From the NCBI RefSeq assembly GCF_000585995.1, contig NZ_CP007410.1, positions 2,755,430-2,819,429 of the forward strand: a stretch of DNA of 64,000 nucleotides, written 5' to 3'. Under the pieces are notes generated by a model. That model worked only from the letters and a program-made list of their open reading frames with translations, had not been told where the DNA came from and ran no database searches. The DNA comes from Pseudomonas brassicacearum (lineage in GTDB: Bacteria; Pseudomonadota; Gammaproteobacteria; Pseudomonadales; Pseudomonadaceae). Positions 18,475 through 26,223 of this stretch are shown one piece after another; the stretch's first letter is position 1, and every line of letters begins with the position of its first letter. Position numbers and translations under genes: made by a program.

Positions 18475-19929
18475 TCAATACTTCCAGAACACCGGGGTGA
18501 ACAACACCAGCACCGTCAGGATTTCCAATCGACCCAGCAGCATACCTATGGTCAGCAGCCACTTCGCAGCGTCCGGCAAGGTCGAGAAGTTACCCGCTGG
18601 CCCGATGATCGTACCCAGTCCCGGGCCTACGTTGCACACTGCGGTGGCCGCGCCGGTCAAGGCGGTGGTCCAGTCCAGGCCGATCAACGCCAAGCCGAGG
18701 GCGATACCGCCAATGGTAATGGTGAAGAAAAACGAAAAGGTCAGCAGCGAGCGGGCGATCTCTTCGTCGATGGGATGGTTGTTGTATTTTTTTCGGATCA
18801 CCGCCCGGGGATGAATCAGTTGTTTCAAGCTGCCCATCAGCAAGGCGCTGGCGACCTGGAAGCGAAATATCTTCAGTCCACCGGCCGTCGATCCCGAGCA
18901 ACCGCCGACGAACGTCAGGTAGAAAAACAGCAGCAGGGCAAAACTGCCCCATAGCGTGTAGTCCCCCAGCGCCACGCCTGTGGTGGTGACCACCGACGTC
19001 ACGTTGACCGCCACGATGCGGAGCGCGTCCCACCAGATGTAATCGCTGTTCAGGCTCAGCCAGGTCCCCACGATGAGCCAGGTGATGACCAGGAACCCGA
19101 CGAACCCCCTGACTTGTTGGTCCTTGAACAGCGCGCGCGTGTTGCCGCGCAAGGTGGCGACATACAAGGTGAAGGGCAGCGAGCCGGCCATCATGACGAT
19201 CACTGACACCCAGTGAATGGCCGGTTGAGGCCAATGCCCCAGGGATGCATCCGAGGTGGAAAAGCCGCCCGTGGAAATCAACGACATCGCATGGTTGATC
19301 GCCTCGAAGGGCGTCATGCCGGCCAACCACAAGGCCAGGGTGGCGAGGGCGGTCAAGCCGACGTAGATCCACAGGATGTAATTTGCCGCGACATGGGAGC
19401 GCGGTGTGACTTTCTCCGACCAGTCCGACGACTCGGTCTGGAACAGTCGCATGCCGCCGACCCGCAGCAGTGGCAGGATCGCCACCGCCATGCCGATAAA
19501 GCCGATTCCGCCGAGCCAGTGCAGCATCGAGCGCCAGATCAGCAGGCCGGGTGAGGCATTGTCCAGCCCGGTGAGGATGGTCGAACCGGTGGTGGTGATG
19601 CCCGACATGGTCTCGAAAAAGGCGTCGGTGTAGCTGATGTGCTGGATGAACACCATGGGCAGGGCGGCGAAGCTGCAGACGATGACCCAACTGGCGGTGG
19701 TCAGCAGGTACATGTCTCGCGGGCGCATCTGGGTGTGCGCGGGTCGACCGCGCGCCACCAGCGCGATGCCACAGACAAACGTGATCAGGCTCGACCACAG
19801 GAACGCCGACAGGTCATCGTTACGCTGGTACATGACAAGCGTCAAAAGCGGGATCGCCATACTGGCGGCTAGGGTGATCAAGAAAATGCCGAGGATGAAG
19901 CCGATGAACCGCACTACCGCAAGGGACAT
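18475..19929 (-). CDS. trkH: TrkH-family potassium uptake protein
   Basis: A 484-residue integral membrane protein with the four pore loops of the Trk/Ktr family: GITTTGSTIL, ISTGGFST, TTTGVAL and NVGPGLGT. Their glycines form the K+ selectivity filter. It would take up potassium with the cytosolic TrkA regulator, which is not in this window. The length matches TrkH/TrkI. It is monocistronic and convergent with the Gly-rich protein gene. Confidence 0.93.
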   Translation of the reverse strand: MSLAVVRFIGFILGIFLITLAASMAIPLLTLVMYQRNDDLSAFLWSSLITFVCGIALVARGRPAHTQMRPRDMYLLTTASWVIVCSFAALPMVFIQHISYTDAFFETMSGITTTGSTILTGLDNASPGLLIWRSMLHWLGGIGFIGMAVAILPLLRVGGMRLFQTESSDWSEKVTPRSHVAANYILWIYVGLTALATLALWLAGMTPFEAINHAMSLISTGGFSTSDASLGHWPQPAIHWVSVIVMMAGSLPFTLYVATLRGNTRALFKDQQVRGFVGFLVITWLIVGTWLSLNSDYIWWDALRIVAVNVTSVVTTTGVALGDYTLWGSFALLLFFYLTFVGGCSGSTAGGLKIFRFQVASALLMGSLKQLIHPRAVIRKKYNNHPIDEEIARSLLTFSFFFTITIGGIALGLALIGLDWTTALTGAATAVCNVGPGLGTIIGPAGNFSTLPDAAKWLLTIGMLLGRLEILTVLVLFTPVFWKY

Positions 19930-20129
19930 GGGACGCGCCTGAATAAATGAGCCGCACAGTATTGTTTTCGTGGAGCGACCGCTGCGTAAAGTTTGCGTAA
20001 AAAGAGCTGGAAGTGATGCCGCTTCGCGAGGTGGTGATTGGCCCTCTTCATTGGGCAGTTTTGTTCAATACCTACAGTGATTGGCCGTTTACCTTGATCG
20101 CCACCTCACAGACATGAAGAAGATATGCG

Positions 20130-20717
20130 ATGAGTCTGATTCTTTCCATGGCGGCATTTGCCTTGGTCGCCTCCATCACGCCTGGGCCGGTCAACATTGT
20201 GGCCCTCAGTTCCGGGGCCCGGTATGGATTTCGAGCAACCTTGCGTCATGTGGCGGGGGCGACCCTGGGGTTTGTCTTGTTGCTGGTGCTGATGGGGCTT
20301 GGGTTGCATGAAGTGCTGCAGCGCTGGCCTGGGCTCACGCGGGTGGTGCAACTGGGGGGCGTGGCGTTTCTGTTGTTCATGGCGTGGAAGCTGGCGATGG
20401 ACAACGGGCATTTGAGCGCCAAGGACGAGGACCGGGCACCGTCGATGTTCTACGGCGCGCTGATGCAATGGCTCAATCCCAAGGCCTGGTTGGCCTGCGT
20501 GGCGGGGATGGGCGCGTTCGTGGCCGATGGCGAGGCACGGCTGGTGTGGCAGTTTGCGGCAGTTTATCTGGTGATCTGTTACGTCTCGGTGGGCTGCTGG
20601 GCTTATGCCGGCAGTTTTCTGCGTACCTGGCTGGGCAATCCGGCGAGCATGCGCCTGTTCAACCGAGCGATGGCGGTGTTGCTGGTGGCAAGCGCGGTGT
20701 ATTTGCTCTTGCCTTGA
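20130..20717 (+). CDS. LysE/RhtB-family amino acid exporter
   Basis: A 195-residue protein with six hydrophobic segments. The family N-terminus is FALVASITPGPVNIVALSSG, followed by MQWLNPKAWLACVAG in the middle. These proteins export amino acids or related compounds across the inner membrane. It is convergent with an AraC-type regulator across a REPIN; that pairing is common, and the regulator may control it. The substrate is unknown. Confidence 0.87.
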   Translation: MSLILSMAAFALVASITPGPVNIVALSSGARYGFRATLRHVAGATLGFVLLLVLMGLGLHEVLQRWPGLTRVVQLGGVAFLLFMAWKLAMDNGHLSAKDEDRAPSMFYGALMQWLNPKAWLACVAGMGAFVADGEARLVWQFAAVYLVICYVSVGCWAYAGSFLRTWLGNPASMRLFNRAMAVLLVASAVYLLLP

Positions 20718-20770
20718 GTCAAACGCCGCTGTTGTGGCGGCAACCGCCATTTTTCAGACCGGAGCGCTGT

Positions 20771-20865
20771 TGTGGCGAGGGAGCTTGCTCCCGCTCGACT
20801 GCGCAGCAGTCGCCCAGAATCAAGGGCTACTGCGTAGCCTAGCGGGAGCAAGCTCCCTCGCCACA
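20771..20865. repeat. REPIN
   Basis: TGTGGCGAGGGAGCTTGCTCCC faces GGGAGCAAGCTCCCTCGCCACA between the LysE and AraC genes. Confidence 0.85.
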
Positions 20866-20886
20866 GAGGTATGTGGGGAGTCGGCA

Positions 20887-21711
20887 TCAACCGCGATACT
20901 GGCCCGGCGTAGCCGCCAGGTGTTGCTTAAAGGCTCGCTGGAAATGCGCCTGGTCGGCAAACCCGCTGTCCAGCGCCACGTCGGCGATCAGCTTGCCTTC
21001 GCGTAGTTGGCGGCGGGCGAACTGGATCCGGCGGTTGACCAGGAAGGCATGGGGCGTCATCCCGTAATGACGCTTGAAGGCGCGGCTCAGGTAAGACGGC
21101 GAGAGTTGTGCCGCGGTGCAGATATCTTCGAGCTTCAACGCTTCGGTGCAGTGGTCGTGGATGAACTGCGCCGCGCGCATCAAACCCGGATGGCTGCCCC
21201 GGTCCGGACGGCCGGCAGGGTTGAGCCGTTGTTGCAGATCGGTAAAAAACGCCTCGGCGGCGGCGCGCTTGCGGTCGGTGTCGAGCCGCTCATCCACCAA
21301 TTGTTCATACAACCCTTGCAGCGCGGCAAATAGCTCGACGTCGCGACTGTGGGTCGTGGAGAAACTCTGGAACTCCAGGGTTTCATCGAAGCCGATACGG
21401 CGTTGCAAATCCCTGAGCCACTGGGTATCGACGTACAGCATTACATACGACCATGGCTCATCGTCGATCGGGTTGCACGCATGGACATCGCCGGGGTTCA
21501 TCAGCACCACCGTGCCGCTCTGCACCTGGAAATTCGACCGCTCGTGAATATACGTGCTGCGCCCGGCGGTGATCGCTCCGATGGAAAAGTGGTCATGGGA
21601 GTGGCGGGAATAGCAGACCTTGCGCCCATCGGCGATGGCCCGGGCTTCGATGAAGGGCAGGGCCGCGTCGCGCCAGAAGCGTGGGGCGGCATCATGGGTG
21701 GCGTGCTTCAT
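20887..21711 (-). CDS. AraC-family transcriptional regulator
   Basis: A 274-residue regulator. The N-terminal cupin-like sensor has HSHDHFSIGAITAG and a PGDVHACNP strand. The C-terminal pair of helix-turn-helix motifs runs from LEDICTAAQLSPSYLSRAFK to DVALDSGFADQAHFQRAFK. It resembles regulators found beside LysE exporters and probably controls the neighbouring exporter in response to an amino acid; this last point is inference. Confidence 0.87.
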   Translation of the reverse strand: MKHATHDAAPRFWRDAALPFIEARAIADGRKVCYSRHSHDHFSIGAITAGRSTYIHERSNFQVQSGTVVLMNPGDVHACNPIDDEPWSYVMLYVDTQWLRDLQRRIGFDETLEFQSFSTTHSRDVELFAALQGLYEQLVDERLDTDRKRAAAEAFFTDLQQRLNPAGRPDRGSHPGLMRAAQFIHDHCTEALKLEDICTAAQLSPSYLSRAFKRHYGMTPHAFLVNRRIQFARRQLREGKLIADVALDSGFADQAHFQRAFKQHLAATPGQYRG

Positions 21712-21848
21712 CGCTCAACGTCCTCGTCTTGAACCTGTGAAGCAGTGTATTAGCCCTCGCCGGCAAATGCCCGATTGATTTGGCCATTGGGTTTGAAGGG
21801 GGGTGGGCCTGGACTAGACTTCAAGAAGTCCCGCCCATGGAGTTCCCG

Positions 21849-22811
21849 ATGCTTGCGCCAGGTAAACCGGACAACGAAGCCGTTCGCCTCAAGAATTTGC
21901 ACTCGCTCAAACTGCTCGACACCGCGCCCGAGGAGCGGTTTGACCGCCTGACCCGGCTTGCCCGGCGCTTGTTTGATGTGCCTATTGCGCTGGTATCCCT
22001 GGTGGACAGCAACCGGCAATGGTTCAAGTCCCGTACCGGCCTGGATGCCTGCGAAACCTCGCGGGAGATTTCCTTCTGCGGGCATGCGATTTTGCAGGAT
22101 CAGATCCTGGAGATCCGCGACGCGAAACAGGATGAGCGGTTTCACGACAACCCGCTGGTCACGGATACGCCTGGCATTCGCTTCTACGCGGGGTATCCAT
22201 TGGGGCTGGCGGATGGCAGCAAGCTCGGTACGTTGTGCCTGCTCGACACCCGACCGCGCACGCTCAATGATGAAGAGCGCGAGTTGCTGCGTGACCTGGC
22301 GCGCATGGCCGAGCAGGAAATGATTGCCGTGCAGATGGCGAGCATGGACGAACTGACCCTGCTGTCCAATCGACGCGGCTTCAAGATGCTGGCCCAGCAC
22401 GCATTGAGCGTTTGCGACCGCCTGTCGCGCCCGGCGACGTTACTGTTCTTCGATCTCAATGATTTCAAATCCATCAATGATCGCTTCGGGCATGCCGAGG
22501 GCGACGCGGCGCTGAAGACATTCGCCGATGTGCTGCGCATCGCCTTTCGCGAAAGCGATGTGATCGGCCGTTTGGGCGGCGATGAGTTCGTGGCATTGCT
22601 CACCGGCTCTTCCCATGTTGAGACTTCGACGATTGTGGCGCGGCTCGAGGAAATCCTCGATGAGCGAAATGCGATGCTGCATCGCGGCTATGACATCCAC
22701 TTCAGCGTGGGCCAGATCGAATACGACCCCCGGCGGCATTCGTCAATCGACAGCCTGCTGGCCGACGCGGATGCGGCCATGTATGCCCAGAAACAGGCGC
22801 TACGCCGCTGA
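21849..22811 (+). CDS. GAF-GGDEF diguanylate cyclase
   Basis: A 320-residue cytosolic protein. The GAF domain (about residues 25-155) includes PIALVSLVDSNRQWFKS and FCGHAIL. The GGDEF domain starts near residue 170 (MDELTLLSNRRGF) and has an intact GGDEF active site. Five residues before it is RESD, the RxxD inhibitory site, so c-di-GMP synthesis with product inhibition is expected. The ATG at 21849 has GGAG six bases upstream, better than the earlier ATG at 21837. It is monocistronic, with a REP array immediately after it. Confidence 0.87.
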   Translation: MLAPGKPDNEAVRLKNLHSLKLLDTAPEERFDRLTRLARRLFDVPIALVSLVDSNRQWFKSRTGLDACETSREISFCGHAILQDQILEIRDAKQDERFHDNPLVTDTPGIRFYAGYPLGLADGSKLGTLCLLDTRPRTLNDEERELLRDLARMAEQEMIAVQMASMDELTLLSNRRGFKMLAQHALSVCDRLSRPATLLFFDLNDFKSINDRFGHAEGDAALKTFADVLRIAFRESDVIGRLGGDEFVALLTGSSHVETSTIVARLEEILDERNAMLHRGYDIHFSVGQIEYDPRRHSSIDSLLADADAAMYAQKQALRR

Positions 22812-22856
22812 CTGTGGAGTCGGGTTGACGGCGTACATTCAGCATTGATGCCAGCT

Positions 22857-23518
22857 GACCCACCGCTTTCGCGAGCAAGCCCGCTCCCACAGGGGATTTG
22901 TGGTGGATGTGAGTTCTTTGAACACCCCGGGACCAATGTGGGAGCGGGCTTGCCCGCGAAGGCGTCAGCACAGCCAACATCCCTGCCAGCTGACCCACCG
23001 CTTTCGCGAGCAAGCCCGCTCCCACAGGGGATTTGTGGTGGATGTAAGTTCTGTGAACACCCCAAACCAATGTGGGAGCGGGCTTGCCCGCGAAGGCGTC
23101 AGTACAGCCAATATCCCTGCCAGCTGACCCACCGCTTTCGCGAGCAAGCCCGCTCCCACAGGGGATTTGTGGTGGATGTGAGTTCTTTGAACACCCCGGG
23201 ACCTGTGGGAGCGGGCTTGCCCGCGAAGACGGCGGCACATCCAACATCCCTGCAGATTGACCCACCGCCATCGCGAGCAAGCTCGCTCCCACAGGGGATT
23301 TGTGGTGGATGTGAGTTCTTTGAACACCCGGGATCAATGTGGGAGCGGGCTTGCCCGCGAAGGCGTCAGTACAGCCAATCTCCATGCAGATTGACCCACC
23401 GCCATCGCGAGCAAGCTCGCTCCCACAGAGGAGTTGTGGTGGATGTGAGTTCTTTGAACACCCCGGGACCAATGTGGGAGCGGGCTTGCCCGCGAAGACG
23501 TCAGCACAGCCAATATCC
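22857..23518. repeat. second tandem REP array
   Basis: CGCGAGCAAGC(C/T)CGCTCCCAC arms end at 22890, 23025, 23159, 23292 and 23426, a period of 133-135 bp. Each is followed by an inverted partner arm. The spacers are the same family as in the 8.7 kb array (GTGGTGGATGT..., AACACCCC) but in the opposite orientation. It ends abruptly inside an IS remnant at CCAATATCC. Confidence 0.93.
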
Positions 23519-23682
23519 AGGCTGGCGCAGACTTCGGGAACCGACTGTCCCTCGTCCAGCACCATGCTGGCCGCTTTGAGTTTGAACTCACTGGAGTAAG
23601 ATTTACGCATAACCAAAACACCTCAGATTTGGGCGCCATCATAGCGCCCGAATGAAGTGTCCAAAATCATTAGGCCAGTTCA
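23519..23682 (-). mobile_element. truncated IS3-type element: left end and OrfA start
   Basis: On the minus strand, a terminal sequence starts at 23682 (TGAACTGGCCTAATGATT...), followed by an ATG at 23610. This opens about 31 codons reading MRKSYSSEFKLKAASMVLDE and then QSVPEVCASLDI, the N-terminus of an IS3-family transposase OrfA. The frame then runs straight into REP sequence. The rest of the element, including OrfB and the other end, is gone. The right flank (AGCTCGCTCCCAC) is half of a REP palindrome. Confidence 0.75.
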
Positions 23683-23830
23683 AGCTCGCTCCCACAGAGG
23701 ATGTGTGGTGGGCGCGACTTCTATGAACACCTGGAACCAATGTGGGAGCGAGCTTGCTCGCGATGACGGCGGTATATTCAGCATTAATGCAAGCTGACCC
23801 ACCGCTATCGCGAGCAGGCTCGCTCCCACA
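23683..23830. repeat. REP cluster flanking the IS remnant
   Basis: Half a REP (AGCTCGCTCCCAC) directly abuts the IS end. A full inverted pair follows: GTGGGAGCGAGCTTGCTCGCGA near 23741 and ATCGCGAGCAGGCTCGCTCC ending at 23829. Confidence 0.8.
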
Positions 23831-23849
23831 GGGGATTTTTGGTGGGCAT

Positions 23850-23891
23850 AAAAAAACGCCGCTTGTCCTTTTCAGGGCAAGCGGCGTTTTT
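23850..23891. terminator. rho-independent terminator before fabI tail copy
   Basis: A-tract, stem ACGCCGCTTG / CAAGCGGCGT, T-tract. It lies just downstream (minus strand) of the partial fabI copy, as expected for an original fabI terminator. Confidence 0.8.
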
Positions 23892-23904
23892 ACGCAGGGC
23901 CGAA

Positions 23905-23983
23905 GTGAAGATTACTCTTCGAGGTTACCCATGGCCGTGGTGTTGAAGCCGCCGTCCACGCACATGACTTCACCGCTGATGCC
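23905..23983 (-). pseudogene. duplicated 3' end of fabI
   Basis: These 79 bases match the last part of fabI (25403-25481) at 76 positions, including the stop codon and seven bases beyond. They encode [19 protein letters not shown] plus NLEE in the fabI frame. Similarity ends abruptly at 23983. A terminator follows on the minus strand, as after the intact gene. This is either the displaced original tail of fabI or a copy brought in with the bacteriocin cassette. Confidence 0.85.
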
Positions 23984-24045
23984 AGAAGCAACGCAATAAA
24001 TATGTACCGCACCAAGGGTATGGGAAATACGCAGAATGAGTTTTT

Positions 24046-24061
24046 CGCATCGTGTGATGCG
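24046..24061. promoter_or_regulatory. palindrome upstream of bacteriocin gene
   Basis: CGCATC-GTGT-GATGCG is a perfect 16-bp dyad 48 bases before the start codon, next to a possible -10 (CATAACT). It could be an operator or part of the leader. It does not match a LexA box. Confidence 0.3.
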
Positions 24062-24108
24062 GATTCATAACTGCAGTGTTATCCATTACTCACTTGGCGA
24101 GTACCCGT

Positions 24109-24933
24109 ATGAATACCGAATTACCCCCGACATTTGTTTACCCCGATGATTTCGGAACCTCACGTGGAAGTGGTAGAGGTCTTCCAAACCCTGCGCCAAT
24201 GGCGATGATTGGAAAAATGATTCAAGAGCGAAACTCGGCTTACGCAAGAGGCCACTGGCCTCAAATGTTGCAGCGTCATCTCAAAGCCATGGTTAATAAC
24301 CGTCCCATTCGCTACGGATTGGACGGCATTATCATAGGTGAGTTGAAAGTCGCCCACGGCGCTGATTTAGTCATGTTGAGGAATTCAACACTCAACACCG
24401 CTGACGCCTGGAATCTCGGGATCAAGGAAGGGGCAAAGATCAAGAATACGGGCCAGTTGGCCATTGAGCAGGAATTCTCGGGTGGGATCTTTACTCCCTT
24501 CAAAGCGTTTAGTCATTGGCTTCTGGGGAAGGGCAAGCCTGTCAGCGTCCGGCTGGATAGAATTGGTATCAGCCCTACGCCAAGCAAAATTCCAGATTTG
24601 ATGGCGATTATTAATACGGCGGGTGTAGGAGTTACCAGCGTCAATCTCAAGATGCCTTATTCCACGGCCCAGGACTCAAACGTCGCACGGATCTACCTTG
24701 GAAACATTACGCTTCAAATTACTGGAGACGTTACTCGATATGCATCAGGTACTCTCAAGTTCTCCGGAAAGATCAAAGCGTACTCGGATCGTTATGATGC
24801 TAATGCCAGCAGTCATAGGGCTGCCTTTGATGAGCAAGCCACGAGCGCGCTCCGTGAAGTGGGAAGGGTCGCCAACGCACGGGATTATGAAATTCGAATC
24901 ACTGGCGAGCTGCCAATCAATTTCTCTAGGTAA
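24109..24933 (+). CDS. colicin M-like bacteriocin (lipid II-degrading)
   Basis: A 274-residue protein, close to the 271 of colicin M. Its C-terminal catalytic signature is D227, Y229, D230, H236 and R237 (sequence DRYDANASSHR). These align one position off the essential colicin M residues D226, Y228, D229, H235 and R236. Colicin M-type toxins cleave undecaprenyl-linked peptidoglycan precursor in the periplasm of target cells after TonB-dependent import. The N-terminus and middle, which decide receptor use, are not recognisable to me. The start at 24109 (MNTELPP) is preceded by GGCGAG. Base composition is visibly lower in GC than the neighbours. A four-TM gene follows after six bases, and duplicated fabI tails bound the pair. 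Confidence 0.85.
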   Translation: MNTELPPTFVYPDDFGTSRGSGRGLPNPAPMAMIGKMIQERNSAYARGHWPQMLQRHLKAMVNNRPIRYGLDGIIIGELKVAHGADLVMLRNSTLNTADAWNLGIKEGAKIKNTGQLAIEQEFSGGIFTPFKAFSHWLLGKGKPVSVRLDRIGISPTPSKIPDLMAIINTAGVGVTSVNLKMPYSTAQDSNVARIYLGNITLQITGDVTRYASGTLKFSGKIKAYSDRYDANASSHRAAFDEQATSALREVGRVANARDYEIRITGELPINFSR

Positions 24934-24939
24934 GTAGCC

Positions 24940-25356
24940 ATGGCAGCAGGAAGAAACACATTAAGTCTCGCCGCCATTGCTTCAGTGATGGGCGCATGCG
25001 CATTGTTGTTCTTTTTTGCGCTGGAGGGTGTCTCGGAAAATCCCAATGATTTAAGTGATACCCGGGGTATTCCCGCGGTAGCGATGTACACGGTCATGCT
25101 GATCATCTTGACCGCCGCTTCGGTGGCCCTGACGGGGTTGGGTTATCTGTTTCAAAGGCTTCTAAGGCGACGTGCTTTCAAATGGCGCATTGGCATGTAT
25201 GCGTTGACCAATGTCCTGCTTTTCCTTACGTCGCTCATGGGGACGTTCGTCGCCGCCATCTACACGTACGACACCATCGCAGGTGTATTGGGGGGGCTGC
25301 TGTTTGTGTTCTCCCTTGTGTTGGTTCTGATTGGTTTTCCACGGAAATCGGGATAA
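24940..25356 (+). CDS. four-TM membrane protein, candidate bacteriocin immunity protein
   Basis: A 138-residue protein with four hydrophobic segments (about residues 7-28, 46-70, 84-110 and 113-134). It lies six bases after the colicin M-like gene with its own AGGTAAG ribosome site, and shares the lower GC. Producers of lipid II-degrading bacteriocins need protection acting at the periplasm or inner membrane, and an inner-membrane immunity protein fits. The assignment rests on position and topology, not on a recognised motif. A terminator follows at once. Confidence 0.7.
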   Translation: MAAGRNTLSLAAIASVMGACALLFFFALEGVSENPNDLSDTRGIPAVAMYTVMLIILTAASVALTGLGYLFQRLLRRRAFKWRIGMYALTNVLLFLTSLMGTFVAAIYTYDTIAGVLGGLLFVFSLVLVLIGFPRKSG

Positions 25357-25396
25357 AAAAAGCCGCGGGCCCTTTGCAGGGCCCGCGGCTTTTTTA
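25355..25396. terminator. bidirectional terminator between immunity gene and fabI
   Basis: A-tract, stem AGCCGCGGGCCC / GGGCCCGCGGCT, T-tract. It serves both converging genes. Its stem differs from that of the terminator beside the fabI tail copy at 23.9 kb. Confidence 0.85.
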
Positions 25397-25409
25397 TGCG
25401 CGGTGAAGA

Positions 25410-26204
25410 TTACTCTTCGAGGTTACCCATGGCGGTGGTGTTGAAGCCGCCGTCCACGTACATGATTTCACCGCTGATGCCCGACGCCAGGTCCGAGCAC
25501 AGGAAGGCGCCGGCGTTGCCGACTTCTTCGATGGTGACGTTGCGACGCAGCGGGGTTTGCGCTTCGTTGGCGGCCAGCATCTTGCGGAAGTTCTTGATGC
25601 CAGAAGCGGCGAGGGTGCGGATCGGGCCGGCCGATACGCAGTTGACGCGGGTGCCGTCCGGGCCCAGGGAGCCGGCCAGGTAGCGCACGCCAGCTTCCAG
25701 GGAAGCCTTGGCCATGCCCATGACGTTGTAGTTCGGCATGGTGCGCTCGGCGCCCAGGTACGACAGGGTCAGCAGGCTGCCGTTGCGGCCTTTCATCATT
25801 TCGCGACCGGCCTTGGCCAGGGCTACGAAGCTGTAGGCGCTGATGTCGTGGGCAATGCGGAAACCTTCGCGGGTGGTGGCTTCGGTGAAGTCGCCGTCCA
25901 ACTGGTCGCCCGGGGCGAAGCCCACGGAGTGCACGATGCAGTCCAGGCCGTCCCACTTCTTGCTCAGTGCTTCGAAGACCTTGGCGATTTCTTCATCGCT
26001 GGCCACGTCGCACGGGAAGCACAGTTCAGGGCTCGAGCCCCAGCCTTGTGCGAACTCTTCGACACGACCCTTGAGTTTGTCGTTCTGATAAGTGAAGGCA
26101 AGCTCAGCGCCCTCGCGATGCATGGCGGCGGCGATGCCGGATGCGATGGACAGCTTGCTGGCGACACCGACGATCAGTACGCGCTTACCGGCGAGAAAAC
26201 CCAT
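25410..26204 (-). CDS. fabI: enoyl-[acyl-carrier-protein] reductase [NADH]
   Basis: A 264-residue FabI, which reduces trans-2-enoyl-ACP in the last step of each fatty acid elongation cycle. It begins [20 protein letters not shown] with the FabI-type nucleotide motif, and has the catalytic Tyr and Lys in [14 protein letters not shown]. The ATG at 26204 is preceded by AGAGGAG; the longer frame from 26336 reads antisense to the ABC transporter. The last 72 bases are duplicated at 23905. Downstream, where I would expect ppiD by comparison with P. aeruginosa gene order, lies the bacteriocin cassette. Confidence 0.95.
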   Translation of the reverse strand: MGFLAGKRVLIVGVASKLSIASGIAAAMHREGAELAFTYQNDKLKGRVEEFAQGWGSSPELCFPCDVASDEEIAKVFEALSKKWDGLDCIVHSVGFAPGDQLDGDFTEATTREGFRIAHDISAYSFVALAKAGREMMKGRNGSLLTLSYLGAERTMPNYNVMGMAKASLEAGVRYLAGSLGPDGTRVNCVSAGPIRTLAASGIKNFRKMLAANEAQTPLRRNVTIEEVGNAGAFLCSDLASGISGEIMYVDGGFNTTAMGNLEE

Positions 26205-26223
26205 GTGTTGCTCCTCTTTCAGG

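Noticed and set aside
22702..23616. A 304-codon minus-strand frame beginning with a transposase-like N-terminus.
   Set aside because: Only the first 34 or so codons belong to an IS OrfA; the rest is translated REP array and then antisense of the GGDEF gene.
23905..23983. The fabI tail copy as a classical phage attachment site.
   Set aside because: No integrase gene, no tRNA and no phage genes lie between the copies, so I report a duplication rather than an att site.
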